A stretch of DNA of 64,000 bases from Thauera aminoaromatica S2. Lineage in GTDB: Bacteria > Pseudomonadota > Gammaproteobacteria > Burkholderiales > Rhodocyclaceae. Shown here in pieces: positions 15,776 to 24,685 of the stretch (positions within the stretch are counted from its first letter, which is position 1; each line of letters starts with the position of its first letter). The notes under the pieces are model-generated. The model was not told the DNA's origin and ran no database searches. It saw nothing but the letters and a program-made list of their open reading frames with translations. The stretch lies in the NCBI RefSeq assembly GCF_000310185.1, contig NZ_AMXD01000001.1, positions 1 to 64,000 of the forward strand, in the 5' to 3' direction. Position numbers and translations under genes: made by a program.

Positions 15776-17425
15776 TCACTGCTCGAAACATAGCGAGATG
15801 ACGCTGCTGCCGTCCGCGCGCTTGCGGTGGGCCATCGCGTCGCTGACCCGGTCGGCGAAGAAGCGGCCGTCCGGGGTGGTTTGCGCGTCCTGCGCCGGGG
15901 CCGCGCGCGTGAGACCGATGTGCAGCGTGCAGCCGTTGAAGGCGAGCTTCAGGCTGGAGGCGCGCTCGTCGAGCAGCTCGCGCAGGGTGAGCATGACGCG
16001 AACCTTGACGTTGTGGGCCACGTTCCATTCGTCGAGGATCCTCCGGACCTGGCGCAGGCGCTCGCCGACGGGGTGGCCGGGATCGAGGGCGACCGTGGCT
16101 TGGCGGGCGTTGCCCCAGCTCAGGAAGGCGTTGACCAGCAGCGCGGCGAACACGCCGATCGCGAGCGCCGAGGACATCAGCGGCTTCACCGAGTCGGGCA
16201 GTTGCGCGAACAGGGGGGCGTTGGCGACGCGTGCGATCGCCACCAGGAGCGGAAACGCGACCACACCGGCCCGGCGCATGTCCATCGGGACGGTGCCGAG
16301 GATCTGGAATCCGTTGGCGATGACCAGGCAGCCGGTGAAGACCAGCATCCCGCCGACCACGGGATCCGGCAGGGTGACCACGAGGTGCGTGAACGCCGGA
16401 CTGAGTGCGAACACCAGCATCCATGCGGCGACGGCGATGCCGATGACGCGGCTGGTTGCGCCGCTCGCGTGCGAAACCCCCACGCTCGAGGTCGAGGAGT
16501 TCGTGCCGGTGCTGCCGAACAAGCCCGAGAGGGTGGTGGACAGCCCATCGACGAGCACGCCCCGCCGGATCGCGTGCATCTCCGGCCGAACCCAGGCGGC
16601 GTCGTTGATCCGCGCACAGATGTCGACGGCACCCATGGTCTTGAGCGACGCGGCGACCGCGGCGAAGAGGAAGGGGAGCAAGTAGCCGACGTCGAATTCG
16701 AGCCCCAGATGTGCGGAGGAGGGCAGGCCGAACAGCGCCGACGAGAAGGCGTCGCTTGCGCTGCTCGGGCCGGGGATGCCGGTCGTCAGGTACACGAGAT
16801 AGCCGCAGGCCATGCCGAGCAGGGAACAATACAGGCGCCAGCGGCCGCGCCCGAAGACGCCGAAGACCACCGAGACGAAGAAGGTGGCGCCGCCGACCAC
16901 CAGGCCGGGGACGCCCGCGCCGGAGAGGCGGTTCAGGCCGATGACGCCGATCTCGATGCCGACGATGATGATCGAGAGCGCGACGATCTCATTCGGGAAG
17001 AATCGGCGGGCCCGTACCAGCAGGCTGGCGAAGAAGGCCTGGAAGATCCCGGCGACCAGCGTCATCCCGCACACGACCGGCAGCCCGCCGGTGGCCGCGG
17101 CGAGCGAGGCCGACAGATAGATCCCCGAGTTGCAGCTGACGATGAAATACCCCGAGCCGAGTCGTCTGCTGCACTGGACCAGCGTCGCGATGGCCAGCGC
17201 GATGAGCGAAAACGAGAGCACCCCCTCGGCGGCGGCCGCGTCGACGCCCGCGGCCCGGCAGATCATGACGACGATCGCCAGGTTGGGCGCCGCCACCATG
17301 AAATGCTGGAGCCCGAGTGCAGCGAGCGTCAGGGCGCGCGGTTTATCGTCCAGTCCGTGGATGAGGCTGTCCGGCCGTCGCGCCATCAGGGAGTCGGACC
17401 CGCGGCGGATACCGGGAAACATCAT
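15776..17425 (-). CDS. NCS2-family (xanthine/uracil-type) permease with C-terminal cytosolic extension
   Basis: 549 residues, ATG at 17425 with GGAG 7 nt upstream. It has about twelve to fourteen membrane segments and NCS2 features: GLQHFMVAAPNLAIVVMICRA, FIVSCNSGIYLSASLAAATGG, and GLFGSTGTNSSTSSVGVSHASGA near helix 10. Residues ~440-549 (HPVGERLRQVRRILDEWNVAHN and onward) form a soluble tail not found in short NCS2 permeases. A nucleobase or related purine importer of the inner membrane; the substrate is not clear from sequence. Confidence 0.82.
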   Translation of the reverse strand: MMFPGIRRGSDSLMARRPDSLIHGLDDKPRALTLAALGLQHFMVAAPNLAIVVMICRAAGVDAAAAEGVLSFSLIALAIATLVQCSRRLGSGYFIVSCNSGIYLSASLAAATGGLPVVCGMTLVAGIFQAFFASLLVRARRFFPNEIVALSIIIVGIEIGVIGLNRLSGAGVPGLVVGGATFFVSVVFGVFGRGRWRLYCSLLGMACGYLVYLTTGIPGPSSASDAFSSALFGLPSSAHLGLEFDVGYLLPFLFAAVAASLKTMGAVDICARINDAAWVRPEMHAIRRGVLVDGLSTTLSGLFGSTGTNSSTSSVGVSHASGATSRVIGIAVAAWMLVFALSPAFTHLVVTLPDPVVGGMLVFTGCLVIANGFQILGTVPMDMRRAGVVAFPLLVAIARVANAPLFAQLPDSVKPLMSSALAIGVFAALLVNAFLSWGNARQATVALDPGHPVGERLRQVRRILDEWNVAHNVKVRVMLTLRELLDERASSLKLAFNGCTLHIGLTRAAPAQDAQTTPDGRFFADRVSDAMAHRKRADGSSVISLCFEQ

Positions 17426-17988
17426 CGTGATTCTCCGAGTCCGCGGATAGGTGGAACGATGGCGGCGAACGATCCGGGCGCGCCCGACCTCGGGCCGGCT
17501 GCAGGTGTGGAACACCCTTCAACCGGCCGGCCGCGTCAGGGTGGGAATGGCGCTCGGGCGTTGCGCGACAGGCGCTTCGTCGCGGGCGATTGATTCAACA
17601 TAGACGAGGAAACAGGCGGGGTCAGGCCTTTCGTTCGACGCTCACCGCGCTGTCTGCCGGCGCTCGTGTGCCGACGATGCGAGCCGCGTCTCCACTGCAT
17701 TTCGGCGCGCCAGAGTTTGCGAGGCACCGGTTAGCGCCCAAGATCGCTGGATCGCCTCGGCAAGGCAGATGATGATCGCCGCGCCCCTGTGCGTCGTTTG
17801 TGGCCGGTTCTAGTGCGCTGGGGGGTATGGCCGCCGACTTTCCGTCGCGTGAAGGCCGGACCGGAGCGCAGGCCGAGTGCGTGACTACGCGGTGGCCAGA
17901 TTGCCCGGATTTGGCTGCACCATGGCTACATGGCGCCACAAAGCACAACGCCAGCCCCGGGAGGCTGGCGCAAGTGCTTGAATTCAGA
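17426..17988. other. Chromosomal stretch without a convincing gene, ending at the ICE attachment site
   Basis: Short ORFs here have no recognisable features. The only structure noted is the hairpin at 17949-17970, next to the tRNA-like sequence. Confidence 0.5.
17949..17970 (-). terminator. tRNA-type terminator hairpin outside the ICE end
   Basis: CGCCAGCC-TCCCGG-GGCTGGCG (minus strand) lies 18 bp downstream, in the tRNA sense, of the tRNA-Gly 3' end at 17989. This is where a tRNA gene's terminator would be before the ICE separated it from the rest of the tRNA. Confidence 0.55.
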
Positions 17989-18006
17989 TGGAGCGGGCGA
18001 TGGGAA
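17989..18006 (-). other. ICE attachment site: 3' end of tRNA-Gly
   Basis: On the minus strand the 18 bp read TTCCCATCGCCCGCTCCA: the T-arm 3' side, the acceptor strand CGCCCGC and discriminator-CCA of a tRNA-Gly. No other part of a tRNA is nearby. ICEclc/PAGI-2-type elements integrate into exactly the 18-bp 3' end of tRNA-Gly, leaving such a copy at the far end. The intact tRNA should be at the other end, beyond 64,000. Confidence 0.8.
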
Positions 18007-18044
18007 CATCATCGTGTTCCCAACTCGTTGATTGATAACGAGTT
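18001..18044. repeat. Two inverted repeats at the ICE end
   Basis: TGGGAACA-N6-TGTTCCCA (18001-18022) overlaps the tRNA-Gly sequence and is directly followed by AACTCGTT-N7-AACGAGTT (18022-18044). The first has the layout of a tyrosine-recombinase core site (arms around a 6-bp spacer). Confidence 0.6.
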
Positions 18045-18175
18045 TTCCGCACTCGGCGAACCGAGATGGACATAATTATGGACTGAAAAACCACGCTTGG
18101 TCAACGCGCGCTCCGAGCAAGTCCAGTGCGAGCCATGGACAGCCAGCAGTAGCCAATGTACCCGAGCGCTCAACG

Positions 18176-19084
18176 TCACGAGGCCGGTTCATCTCCCTTT
18201 GGCAGGAACTCCTCGCGGGCGCGCTGCAGAAACCGCTTCATGGGCTCAGAGGGTTCGGCGCTGCGGCGCAGCAGGTAGGTGGACAGCATGGGCGGCGTGC
18301 CGGCCAAGGGGCGAACGGTTATGTCGGGGCGGTTCAGGGTCTGCACCTGCGAGGCAATGGCGAAACCTAGGCCATAACCGGCACCGACCAGAGTCAGCAT
18401 CACGCCTAGGCTCGTCACCTGATCTACCAGCTTGAGCGGCTTGGACGCACCTTGAAGCACCGCCTGGATCTGGTGGTGGCAGCCCGATCCCGCGTCCGGA
18501 TGGCACAGTACCAACGGAAACTTCAAGGCTTCATCCAATGGCGCTTCCGCGTGCGCCAACAAGGGGTGGCGCACGGGCACGATCACCGACAGAGGATCGG
18601 TCCACACGGGCTCGGCGACAAGGCCTTCGCTCACCGCGTCCGACAGCGCAAAACCGATGTCCAGCAGATCGTTGTGCAGGCCCTTGAGCTGCTGCGCGAA
18701 AGGCAGCTCGAAGACGCGAATCTCCAGTTCGGGCTCTTCCTCGCGGCTGCGCGCCAGCAAGGTGGCAATGTGGGGCTGCGCCAAGCTGTCGCAGATGGCG
18801 ATGCGCAGATAACCCTGATAGCCCTGCGCCGCCGCCTTTGCGGCACTCACCGCCTGCTCCACGGTGGCCAGCACGCGCCGGCACTCACCGAGGAACACTT
18901 GACCGGCCCAGGTCAGTCGCGTCTGGTGCGCGCTGCGGTCGAACAACTGCACGCCGAGCGTGGCTTCGAGATTTCGCATTGCGCGCGACACAGGCGATTG
19001 TTCTACGCCAAGGCGCTCGGCCGCTCGCGCGAAATGCAGTTCTTCCGCGACCGCAACGAAATAGCGCAGTAGTCTGAGTTCCAA
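18176..19084 (-). CDS. LysR-family regulator at the end of the stress locus
   Basis: 302 residues from a TTG at 19084 that has AGGAGG 5 nt upstream. The N-terminal winged helix reads LELRLLRYFVAVAEELHFARAAERLGVEQSPVSRAMRNLE; the rest is the LysR effector domain. It is exactly as long as the LysR at 39618-40526 and closely similar, including VAVAEELHFxRAAxRL, PLVLCHP/DP and GYGLGF/GYGVGF. The two flank the cargo in divergent, outward orientation. The two genes are presumably duplicates or captured relatives; inducer unknown. Confidence 0.88.
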   Translation of the reverse strand: MELRLLRYFVAVAEELHFARAAERLGVEQSPVSRAMRNLEATLGVQLFDRSAHQTRLTWAGQVFLGECRRVLATVEQAVSAAKAAAQGYQGYLRIAICDSLAQPHIATLLARSREEEPELEIRVFELPFAQQLKGLHNDLLDIGFALSDAVSEGLVAEPVWTDPLSVIVPVRHPLLAHAEAPLDEALKFPLVLCHPDAGSGCHHQIQAVLQGASKPLKLVDQVTSLGVMLTLVGAGYGLGFAIASQVQTLNRPDITVRPLAGTPPMLSTYLLRRSAEPSEPMKRFLQRAREEFLPKGDEPAS

Positions 19085-19316
19085 TGCGGCCTCCTGTTTG
19101 CCTCGTTCCTGGCCTGCGTCCACCTCATGCGGATTGCGCCTCGCTTTCTCCTTCGATGATTGGCAAGAGGTTCCGGCGTTGCATGCTTGCCTATTCGGAT
19201 AGGCAGATCGCATCCGAAAATTACGGAGGTTGAGGCGGAACGCTACCTGGCCGAAGACCTGAGAACCTCAATCGCCGCGACGCTGCACTACCGCCTGATC
19301 CACAGGTTCAGTTCAA

Positions 19317-20468
19317 TCAATTCCCGGGTTGCAGCTCCACACGCACCTCGCGCGATTTGCCGGCCCGCTCCACTGACAAGACCACCACATCGCCGACCTT
19401 CCTGTCGTCTAGCCGCGCGAGCAGCTTGGCCACATCGTCCGTCGCCTGGCCATCAACATCGATGATGCGGTCGCCCGGCACGATGCCTTGCGGCGTGACT
19501 TCGACACCCGCGAGGCCGGCCTTGTGCGCTGCCGAACCAGGGGTAACACGCAACACGAACACGCCCTTGCTTCCAGTCAGCGCCAGCAGGCGCTGATTGA
19601 GCTGTTCGTCCACCTCAATGCCCAGCGCCGGACGGATGTACTTACCGGTCTTGATGAGTTGCGGGACTACGCGCATGACGGTGTCCACCGGCACGGCGAA
19701 ACCAATCCCGGCCGAGGCGCCGGAGGGGCTATAGATCGCCGTGTTGATGCCGATGAGCCTTCCTGCCGAATCGAGCAGCGGCCCACCGGAGTTGCCAGGG
19801 TTGATGGCGGCGTCGGTCTGGATCAGGTGATCGATGGCCGGGCCGCCCGCTTCTCCGGGTAACGAGCGGTCGAGCGCGGAGACGATGCCGGTGGTGAGCG
19901 TCCAGTCCAGGCCGAAGGGGTTGCCGATAGCGAACACCTTCTGACCCACCTTGAGGTCGGCACTGGTGCCGACCGGCACGGCCGGCGGGCGCTTGAAACC
20001 GACGCCGATCTTGAGCACAGCGATGTCGTGCGCGGGGCTCGTCCCCACCAGTGCGGCCTGGTAGTCGCGGCCGTCGGCCAGTTTGACGGTGGCTTCGGAC
20101 GCGCCCTGGATGACGTGGAAGTTAGTGACGACGTGGCCGGCGTCGTCCCAGATGAAGCCCGAGCCAGTGCCGCGCGGCACGGAGAAGACGTTGCGCGTCC
20201 AGACATCGCGTACCAATTGTGCGGTAGTGATGTAGACCACCGAGGCGCGCGATTTCTCGAACAGTTCGATGGTGGCTTTCTCGTCCGCCGCCAGATCGCC
20301 ACGCGCCGTCACAGTGCGTTCTGCCGCCTCGCGCGGACTGAACCAGGCCTCGATGGCGGGCAGGAACTGCCACAGCAGCATGAGCGCGGCAATACAGGCG
20401 GTGATGAAGAGCCAGCGCCGGACGAAGTGGTCCGGCGCGGGACGTTGGTACGGGTCGGGGTAGGCCAT
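19317..20468 (-). CDS. degP: DegP/HtrA-like serine protease
   Basis: 383 residues, ATG at 20468 with AGGAG upstream. An N-terminal membrane anchor (WLFITACIAALMLLWQF, about 19-35) precedes a trypsin-like domain with catalytic His118 (TNFHVI), Asp148 (AHDIAVLKI) and Ser227 (NPGNSGGPLLD), then one PDZ domain (about 280-375). A membrane-anchored periplasmic quality-control protease, closest to DegS/HtrA architecture with a single PDZ. It is a known member of the stress-tolerance locus, lying after the M48 protease gene on the same strand. Confidence 0.93.
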   Translation of the reverse strand: MAYPDPYQRPAPDHFVRRWLFITACIAALMLLWQFLPAIEAWFSPREAAERTVTARGDLAADEKATIELFEKSRASVVYITTAQLVRDVWTRNVFSVPRGTGSGFIWDDAGHVVTNFHVIQGASEATVKLADGRDYQAALVGTSPAHDIAVLKIGVGFKRPPAVPVGTSADLKVGQKVFAIGNPFGLDWTLTTGIVSALDRSLPGEAGGPAIDHLIQTDAAINPGNSGGPLLDSAGRLIGINTAIYSPSGASAGIGFAVPVDTVMRVVPQLIKTGKYIRPALGIEVDEQLNQRLLALTGSKGVFVLRVTPGSAAHKAGLAGVEVTPQGIVPGDRIIDVDGQATDDVAKLLARLDDRKVGDVVVLSVERAGKSREVRVELQPGN

Positions 20469-20492
20469 GAGAGGTCTCCTGTTGATAGGCAA

Positions 20493-21458
20493 TCAGCGCC
20501 ACAGCCCGCTCGGGCGCCAGCGCGGTGGGCGCGGCGTCAAAGCGGATTCCGGCAAGAAATGGGGCGCGTGGAGTGGCAACGCTGATGCTGGCCCAGGCGC
20601 CAACGTCAGTAGGCGTGAGATGCGTTCTTGCGTGGCCGGATGCGTGCGCAACCAGGAGGGTTCGGGATTGCCCCATCCCGGCCACAGCCAGGCACGCCAG
20701 GAGCGGCTGACCCGCTCGATTTTCGCCAGCGCGGACGCCAGCCCCCGCGGGTCGCCAGTCAGTTCCGCAGCGAGGCGGTCAGCGTCGAACTCACGCACGC
20801 GAGACAAGCCGAGCTGTGCGAGCAGGGCCAGCTGGGGCGATGCGGCCAATAACAATAAACCAGGCCAATAGACCTCCGCCGCGCCAACCAGCAGCGCGGG
20901 CAGGCTCAGCAGGATAGCGATCTGTCCCATAAGGGCCAGTAGGCTCGTGAAGCGACTGACGGAATCCGCCAGCCCCATGACGCGCAGATCCTCACTGGCG
21001 ATGTGCGCGATCTCGTGCGCGAGCACACCCGCCAGCTCGCGTGGGCTCAGGCGGCGCAGCAGGCCATCGGTGAGGGCGATCGATGCCTCCTGCTTCGATC
21101 CGGTGGCGAAGGCGTTGACGACGGCACTGGGCACGTAGTGCGGCACCGGCGTTGCGGGCAAACCGGCACGGACGGACAGCTCGTGCAACAGGGCCCAAAT
21201 TTCCGGGGCTTCGTGTGGGTGCAGCGCCCGGGCGCGGTATAGGCGCAAGGTCAAGGCGGATGCGGCTGCCGGTTCCAGCAGCAGCGTGCCTGCAACGGCA
21301 AACAGCGCGAGCCACAGGTCGCTTTCCCCGAACAGCAGGCTTCCTGCGGCGGCTGCGATCCCGACCAGGGTCAGGACCAACAGTCCGGTCTGCAGGCGGT
21401 TGAGCCAGCGGTGTTGCAACAGCGCCGTGCGCGGGTCACTGGGATGATGACGGGTCAT
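20493..21458 (-). CDS. M48-family membrane metalloprotease (HtpX-like)
   Basis: 321 residues. Two N-terminal membrane segments (LLVLTLVGIAAAAGSLLF and LWLALFAVAGTLLLEP) precede the zinc site HEIAH at 148-152, with the third ligand in REFDADRLAAELTG. SAVVNAFATG is the conserved substrate-strand region of M48 peptidases. Active site expected on the cytosolic side of the inner membrane, acting on damaged membrane proteins. The start at 21458 overlaps the end of psiE by 23 bp. Known stress-locus member (orf15 position). Confidence 0.9.
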   Translation of the reverse strand: MTRHHPSDPRTALLQHRWLNRLQTGLLVLTLVGIAAAAGSLLFGESDLWLALFAVAGTLLLEPAAASALTLRLYRARALHPHEAPEIWALLHELSVRAGLPATPVPHYVPSAVVNAFATGSKQEASIALTDGLLRRLSPRELAGVLAHEIAHIASEDLRVMGLADSVSRFTSLLALMGQIAILLSLPALLVGAAEVYWPGLLLLAASPQLALLAQLGLSRVREFDADRLAAELTGDPRGLASALAKIERVSRSWRAWLWPGWGNPEPSWLRTHPATQERISRLLTLAPGPASALPLHAPHFLPESALTPRPPRWRPSGLWR

Positions 21459-21933
21459 GCTCAGATGTCTCGGCGGCGCGGTCGCCGCGCTTGCGCAGCA
21501 GCCAGTAGGTCGCACCCAGAGCCAGCGTGGCGCCTGCCAGCGCGGCGATCTTGCCAGGGCTCGCCTCGGGGTCAAGGATCACGAACTTGCGCGCCAGCGC
21601 GATCAGACCGATGAGGATCACGGTCTTGACCTGGATGATGCTGTCCCGACGCAGCGCCACGCGAACAATGGAATGCTTGAACTCCATCGCGATCAAGAGC
21701 GTCATGATCATGCCGAACACACTCTGGAATACCTTGTGATCCAGGGGATTGAAGGCATCGAGGACCAGCAGAGTGAAGACGATGGCGATGAGCTGGAACA
21801 GCGACACCACGATGATGACGGCAATTACCGCCGACAGCACGAGCGCGACGACCTGCTCGAAGCGCTCGTATAAACTCATGATGGCCCATTGGTCACGGAA
21901 GACCTGAAATGGGTTAAGGCGTGTTGATTTCAT
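21436..21933 (-). CDS. psiE: PsiE-like membrane protein
   Basis: 165 residues with four membrane segments (VVALVLSAVIAVIIVVSLF; AIVFTLLVLDAF; FGMIMTLLIAMEF; VKTVILIGLIALARKFVIL) and the PsiE-family motif EFKHSIVRVALRRDSIIQVKTVI. PsiE is a phosphate-starvation-inducible inner-membrane protein of unknown biochemistry. Starts inside the kefB stop (ATGA overlap at 21930-21933) and overlaps the protease gene, so translation is coupled. Corresponds to orf14 of the heat-resistance locus. Confidence 0.88.
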   Translation of the reverse strand: MKSTRLNPFQVFRDQWAIMSLYERFEQVVALVLSAVIAVIIVVSLFQLIAIVFTLLVLDAFNPLDHKVFQSVFGMIMTLLIAMEFKHSIVRVALRRDSIIQVKTVILIGLIALARKFVILDPEASPGKIAALAGATLALGATYWLLRKRGDRAAETSEHDPSSSQ

Positions 21934-23645
21934 GACGATGAACTCCCTGGAAAACGGCTGCTGTCGAGACGGCGGCGCATTGCGCTGATGTGTCCTTCAA
22001 TCAGCTCGGTCGACATGCCAAGCGTCGACATCACCTGTTCCGCCAGCCCAATAGCTGCGGCAAAGGATTGATGGTACACGCGCACGTTGGGCATGGCGCG
22101 AAATGCATCGGCCGCGGTCGTACTTCTGCATGACACCCACAAGGTCAGCGCCGGACGGCGCTCGGCAATCGCCTGGGCGATGCGCAACGCTTGCTGGGCA
22201 TGGGCGAACGTCAGCACCACCATGTGCGCATGCGTCAAGCCGGCAGCCAGCAAGGTATCGGGCCGACTGGCATCGCCATGGAACACCGGCGCGCCGGCGG
22301 CACGCGCGGCCTCGACCTTCTGCGCGTCCGCCTCCAGCAGCAGATGCGCCACGCCGGCGTGGCGAAGAATCTCGCTGACGGTCAGGCCAAGCTCGCCCGC
22401 GCCGCAAACGATGACATGGTCTCGATATCGCGCTGTCTGCGCGGCGATCTCGACTTCTTCAGCCTGGGGTGGCTGAATGACGCCGCCGGTGCGGCTCAAG
22501 AACCGGGCAAGTACATCGTGATGGCGGATCAGTAGCGGTGCCAGGGCCATGCTGAGCACCAGCGCAACTAGCATGGGTTGTACGACGGTCGCGGGGATCA
22601 GATGCTGCTGCAAGACCATGCCCAACAACAGCAGGGCGAACTCGCCGCCATGCCCCAACGCTATGCCCGTGCGCCAGGCATCGAGGGCGGACAAGCGCGT
22701 CGCCCGCAAGGCCAGGGTATTGAACACGATCTTGACCGGCACCAGCACTGCCAGCCACGCGAGCACCGCCAGTGGTGCCGAAAGAATCTGTGCTCCGTCC
22801 AGTTGCAGGCCGATGGTCACGAAGAACACGCCCGACAACACATCGCGAAACGGTTTGAGGTGGCTTTCCATGTGGTGCCGGAAGTCGCTCTCGCCCAGCA
22901 CCATCCCGGCGAGGAAGGCCCCTAGGGCGGCGGATACGCCGACCGCGTGCGCAGCGGCGGCGGCAGCCACCACCACGCACAAGGAGACGAGCACGAACGA
23001 TTCCTCGTGGCCCCGCCGCGCCACCCAGCCCAGCAGGCCATGCAACAGACGGCGCGAAGCAACCGCCGCTGCTGCGAACAACACCAGCACGCCCAACACT
23101 TCGAGCAGCATGCTCTCGACCTTCGGCGACTCGCCGCGCGCCCAGATCGCCAGCAAGGCCAACAGGGGCACGCTGGCCAGATCCTGAAAGACCAGCACGG
23201 CGATGGCGCTGCGGCCATGGCGTGTGGTGAGTTCACCCTGGTCGGCCAACTGCCGGCTGACCAGCGCCGTGGAAGACATGGCCGCCGCAGCGCCGAGCAG
23301 CGCAGCGCTCTGAGCTGGCTGCCCCAACCCCATCAGCATCAGGGTCAGAGGTGCGGCCACAACGACCATCTGCAAACTGCCAGCCACCAGTACGGTCTTG
23401 CGAGTGAGCCAAAAGTGCCCGAGGGAGAATTCCAGTCCGACCATGAACAGCAGTAGCGCCACTCCCAGCTCGGACAGAAAATCAAGCGCTTCTCCCGGCG
23501 CGATCACGCCGGTGACTGAGGGGCCCAGTAAGGCGCCGGCGGCGAGGTAACCCAGCAAGGCGGGCACTCTGAGCGCAGCCGTCACCACGGCGGCCAGACT
23601 GCACGCCGCCAGCAGACTCAGCGTAACGCCCAGCAGGCCCTGCAT
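21930..23645 (-). CDS. kefB: KefB-like cation:proton antiporter
   Basis: 571 residues: a CPA2 antiporter core of about twelve membrane segments (ALLGYLAAGALLGPSVTGVI, LLLFMVGLEFSLGHF, LVFQDLASVPLLALLAI, FLAGMVLGESDFRHH, FFVTIGLQLDG) and a C-terminal Rossmann (TrkA-N) domain starting DHVIVCGAGELGLTVSEIL. It resembles KefB/KefC glutathione-gated K+ efflux systems, though the locus version is not proven to be glutathione-gated. Ends 4 bp into psiE; begins 4 bp after trx. Known stress-locus member. Confidence 0.92.
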   Translation of the reverse strand: MQGLLGVTLSLLAACSLAAVVTAALRVPALLGYLAAGALLGPSVTGVIAPGEALDFLSELGVALLLFMVGLEFSLGHFWLTRKTVLVAGSLQMVVVAAPLTLMLMGLGQPAQSAALLGAAAAMSSTALVSRQLADQGELTTRHGRSAIAVLVFQDLASVPLLALLAIWARGESPKVESMLLEVLGVLVLFAAAAVASRRLLHGLLGWVARRGHEESFVLVSLCVVVAAAAAAHAVGVSAALGAFLAGMVLGESDFRHHMESHLKPFRDVLSGVFFVTIGLQLDGAQILSAPLAVLAWLAVLVPVKIVFNTLALRATRLSALDAWRTGIALGHGGEFALLLLGMVLQQHLIPATVVQPMLVALVLSMALAPLLIRHHDVLARFLSRTGGVIQPPQAEEVEIAAQTARYRDHVIVCGAGELGLTVSEILRHAGVAHLLLEADAQKVEAARAAGAPVFHGDASRPDTLLAAGLTHAHMVVLTFAHAQQALRIAQAIAERRPALTLWVSCRSTTAADAFRAMPNVRVYHQSFAAAIGLAEQVMSTLGMSTELIEGHISAMRRRLDSSRFPGSSSS

Positions 23646-23648
23646 CGG

Positions 23649-24089
23649 TCAGCGCCCAAGCTGTGCCGATACCCAGCGCACGATGTCCTGCGCGCCCATG
23701 GCGCCGGCCTGACGGGCGATCTCACGTCCCCCCTGGAACAGGGCGAGTGTCGGAATGCTGCGGATACCGAACTGCGCGGCCAGGTGGGGCTCAGCCTCGG
23801 TATTCACCTTTGCCAGCCTGATCCTGGGTTCGAGTTGGCGCGCGGCTTGTTGAAACTGCGGTGCCATCATCTTGCACGGCCCGCACCAGGGCGCCCAGAA
23901 ATCGACCAGCAGCGGCAAATCGCTGCGCTCCACGTGGCGCGAGAACGTCGCCGTGGTCAACTCGATGGGTTCGCCCGTGAACAAGGGCTGCTGGCAGCGG
24001 CCGCAGTTGGGATGTTCCGATAGCTTCGCAGTCGGTACGCGGTTGATGGACTGGCAATGCGGACAGACGAGGTAAAGATCATTCTTCAT
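23649..24089 (-). CDS. trx: Thioredoxin 2-like protein with N-terminal zinc ribbon
   Basis: 146 residues. Two CxxC pairs (C9/C12 and C29/C32) form the zinc ribbon typical of TrxC, followed by a thioredoxin fold with active site WCGPC at 68-72 and the cis-proline loop SIPTLALF. A cytosolic disulfide reductase. AGGAGG lies upstream; the start overlaps the end of the HPF-sigma-like gene by 11 bp, so its expression may suffer from the IS insertion upstream. Known stress-locus member. Confidence 0.93.
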   Translation of the reverse strand: MKNDLYLVCPHCQSINRVPTAKLSEHPNCGRCQQPLFTGEPIELTTATFSRHVERSDLPLLVDFWAPWCGPCKMMAPQFQQAARQLEPRIRLAKVNTEAEPHLAAQFGIRSIPTLALFQGGREIARQAGAMGAQDIVRWVSAQLGR

Positions 24090-24655
24090 GGTTCGCCTCC
24101 TTGGACCACAGTGAGGCTGCCGCGCTTCGGGTCACAGACAATGCCGACCAATCAACGCCTTGGAGCCAATCGTTCCCGTCTTTGCTTACTCCGGCCTCTT
24201 CCAAATGAGCAGCGATGAACGCTTCGGCCTGCATGAGCCACCTTTGGACAGTATCTTCCTGACTAGGAATCAGCAGGATTTCAGAGACGCTGCTGGCATC
24301 CAGCCCGTCCACACGGATAAGCAGAAAAATGCGCCGCCACAAACGCGGCATGTCCTTCAGCAGGTCGAATACAAAAGCGAACTCGCTCGACCAATCAACT
24401 AGCTCCTCCTGTTCCGCGATCGTTGCGGCATCGGGATGCTGACTGTCAGCGATGATATCGGCCAGCCTGAGTGTGTCATCGGGCTGATAAAATTCGAAGA
24501 CTTCCTCTTCCACCATGGCCTCGGCGACGTCCTGGGCATCCGCTTCGACCGGCGCGTCCAGAGAAACGAATTCGCCAAATTGCCGGCTGTTTGCCACTTC
24601 GTGATCCAGGACGGCGAACAGATGCTTCAGAAGACCGAAGTAAGCCGCTTTTTCT
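24079..24655 (-). pseudogene. HPF-sigma-like gene of the stress locus, 3' part (split by ISL3)
   Basis: This part encodes ~191 residues. Its C-terminal region (DLLKDMPRLWRRIFLLIRV, then SEILLIPSQEDTVQRWLMQAEAFIA) resembles sigma-70 region 4-like helix-turn-helix. Removing the IS and one copy of the 8-bp duplication joins it in frame to the 5' part at 27421-27997 (VPEEK-AAYFGLLKH). It may still be made from a start inside the IS (an open frame begins at 24699), but without the N-terminal domain. Confidence 0.85.
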
Positions 24656-24685
24656 GGCTCTATGCCCTTTCCAGTGGAAATTGAC

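Noticed and set aside
18001-18022. Complete tRNA gene at the ICE end
   Set aside because: Only the 18-bp 3' end is present; no anticodon or D-arm can be found on either strand nearby.
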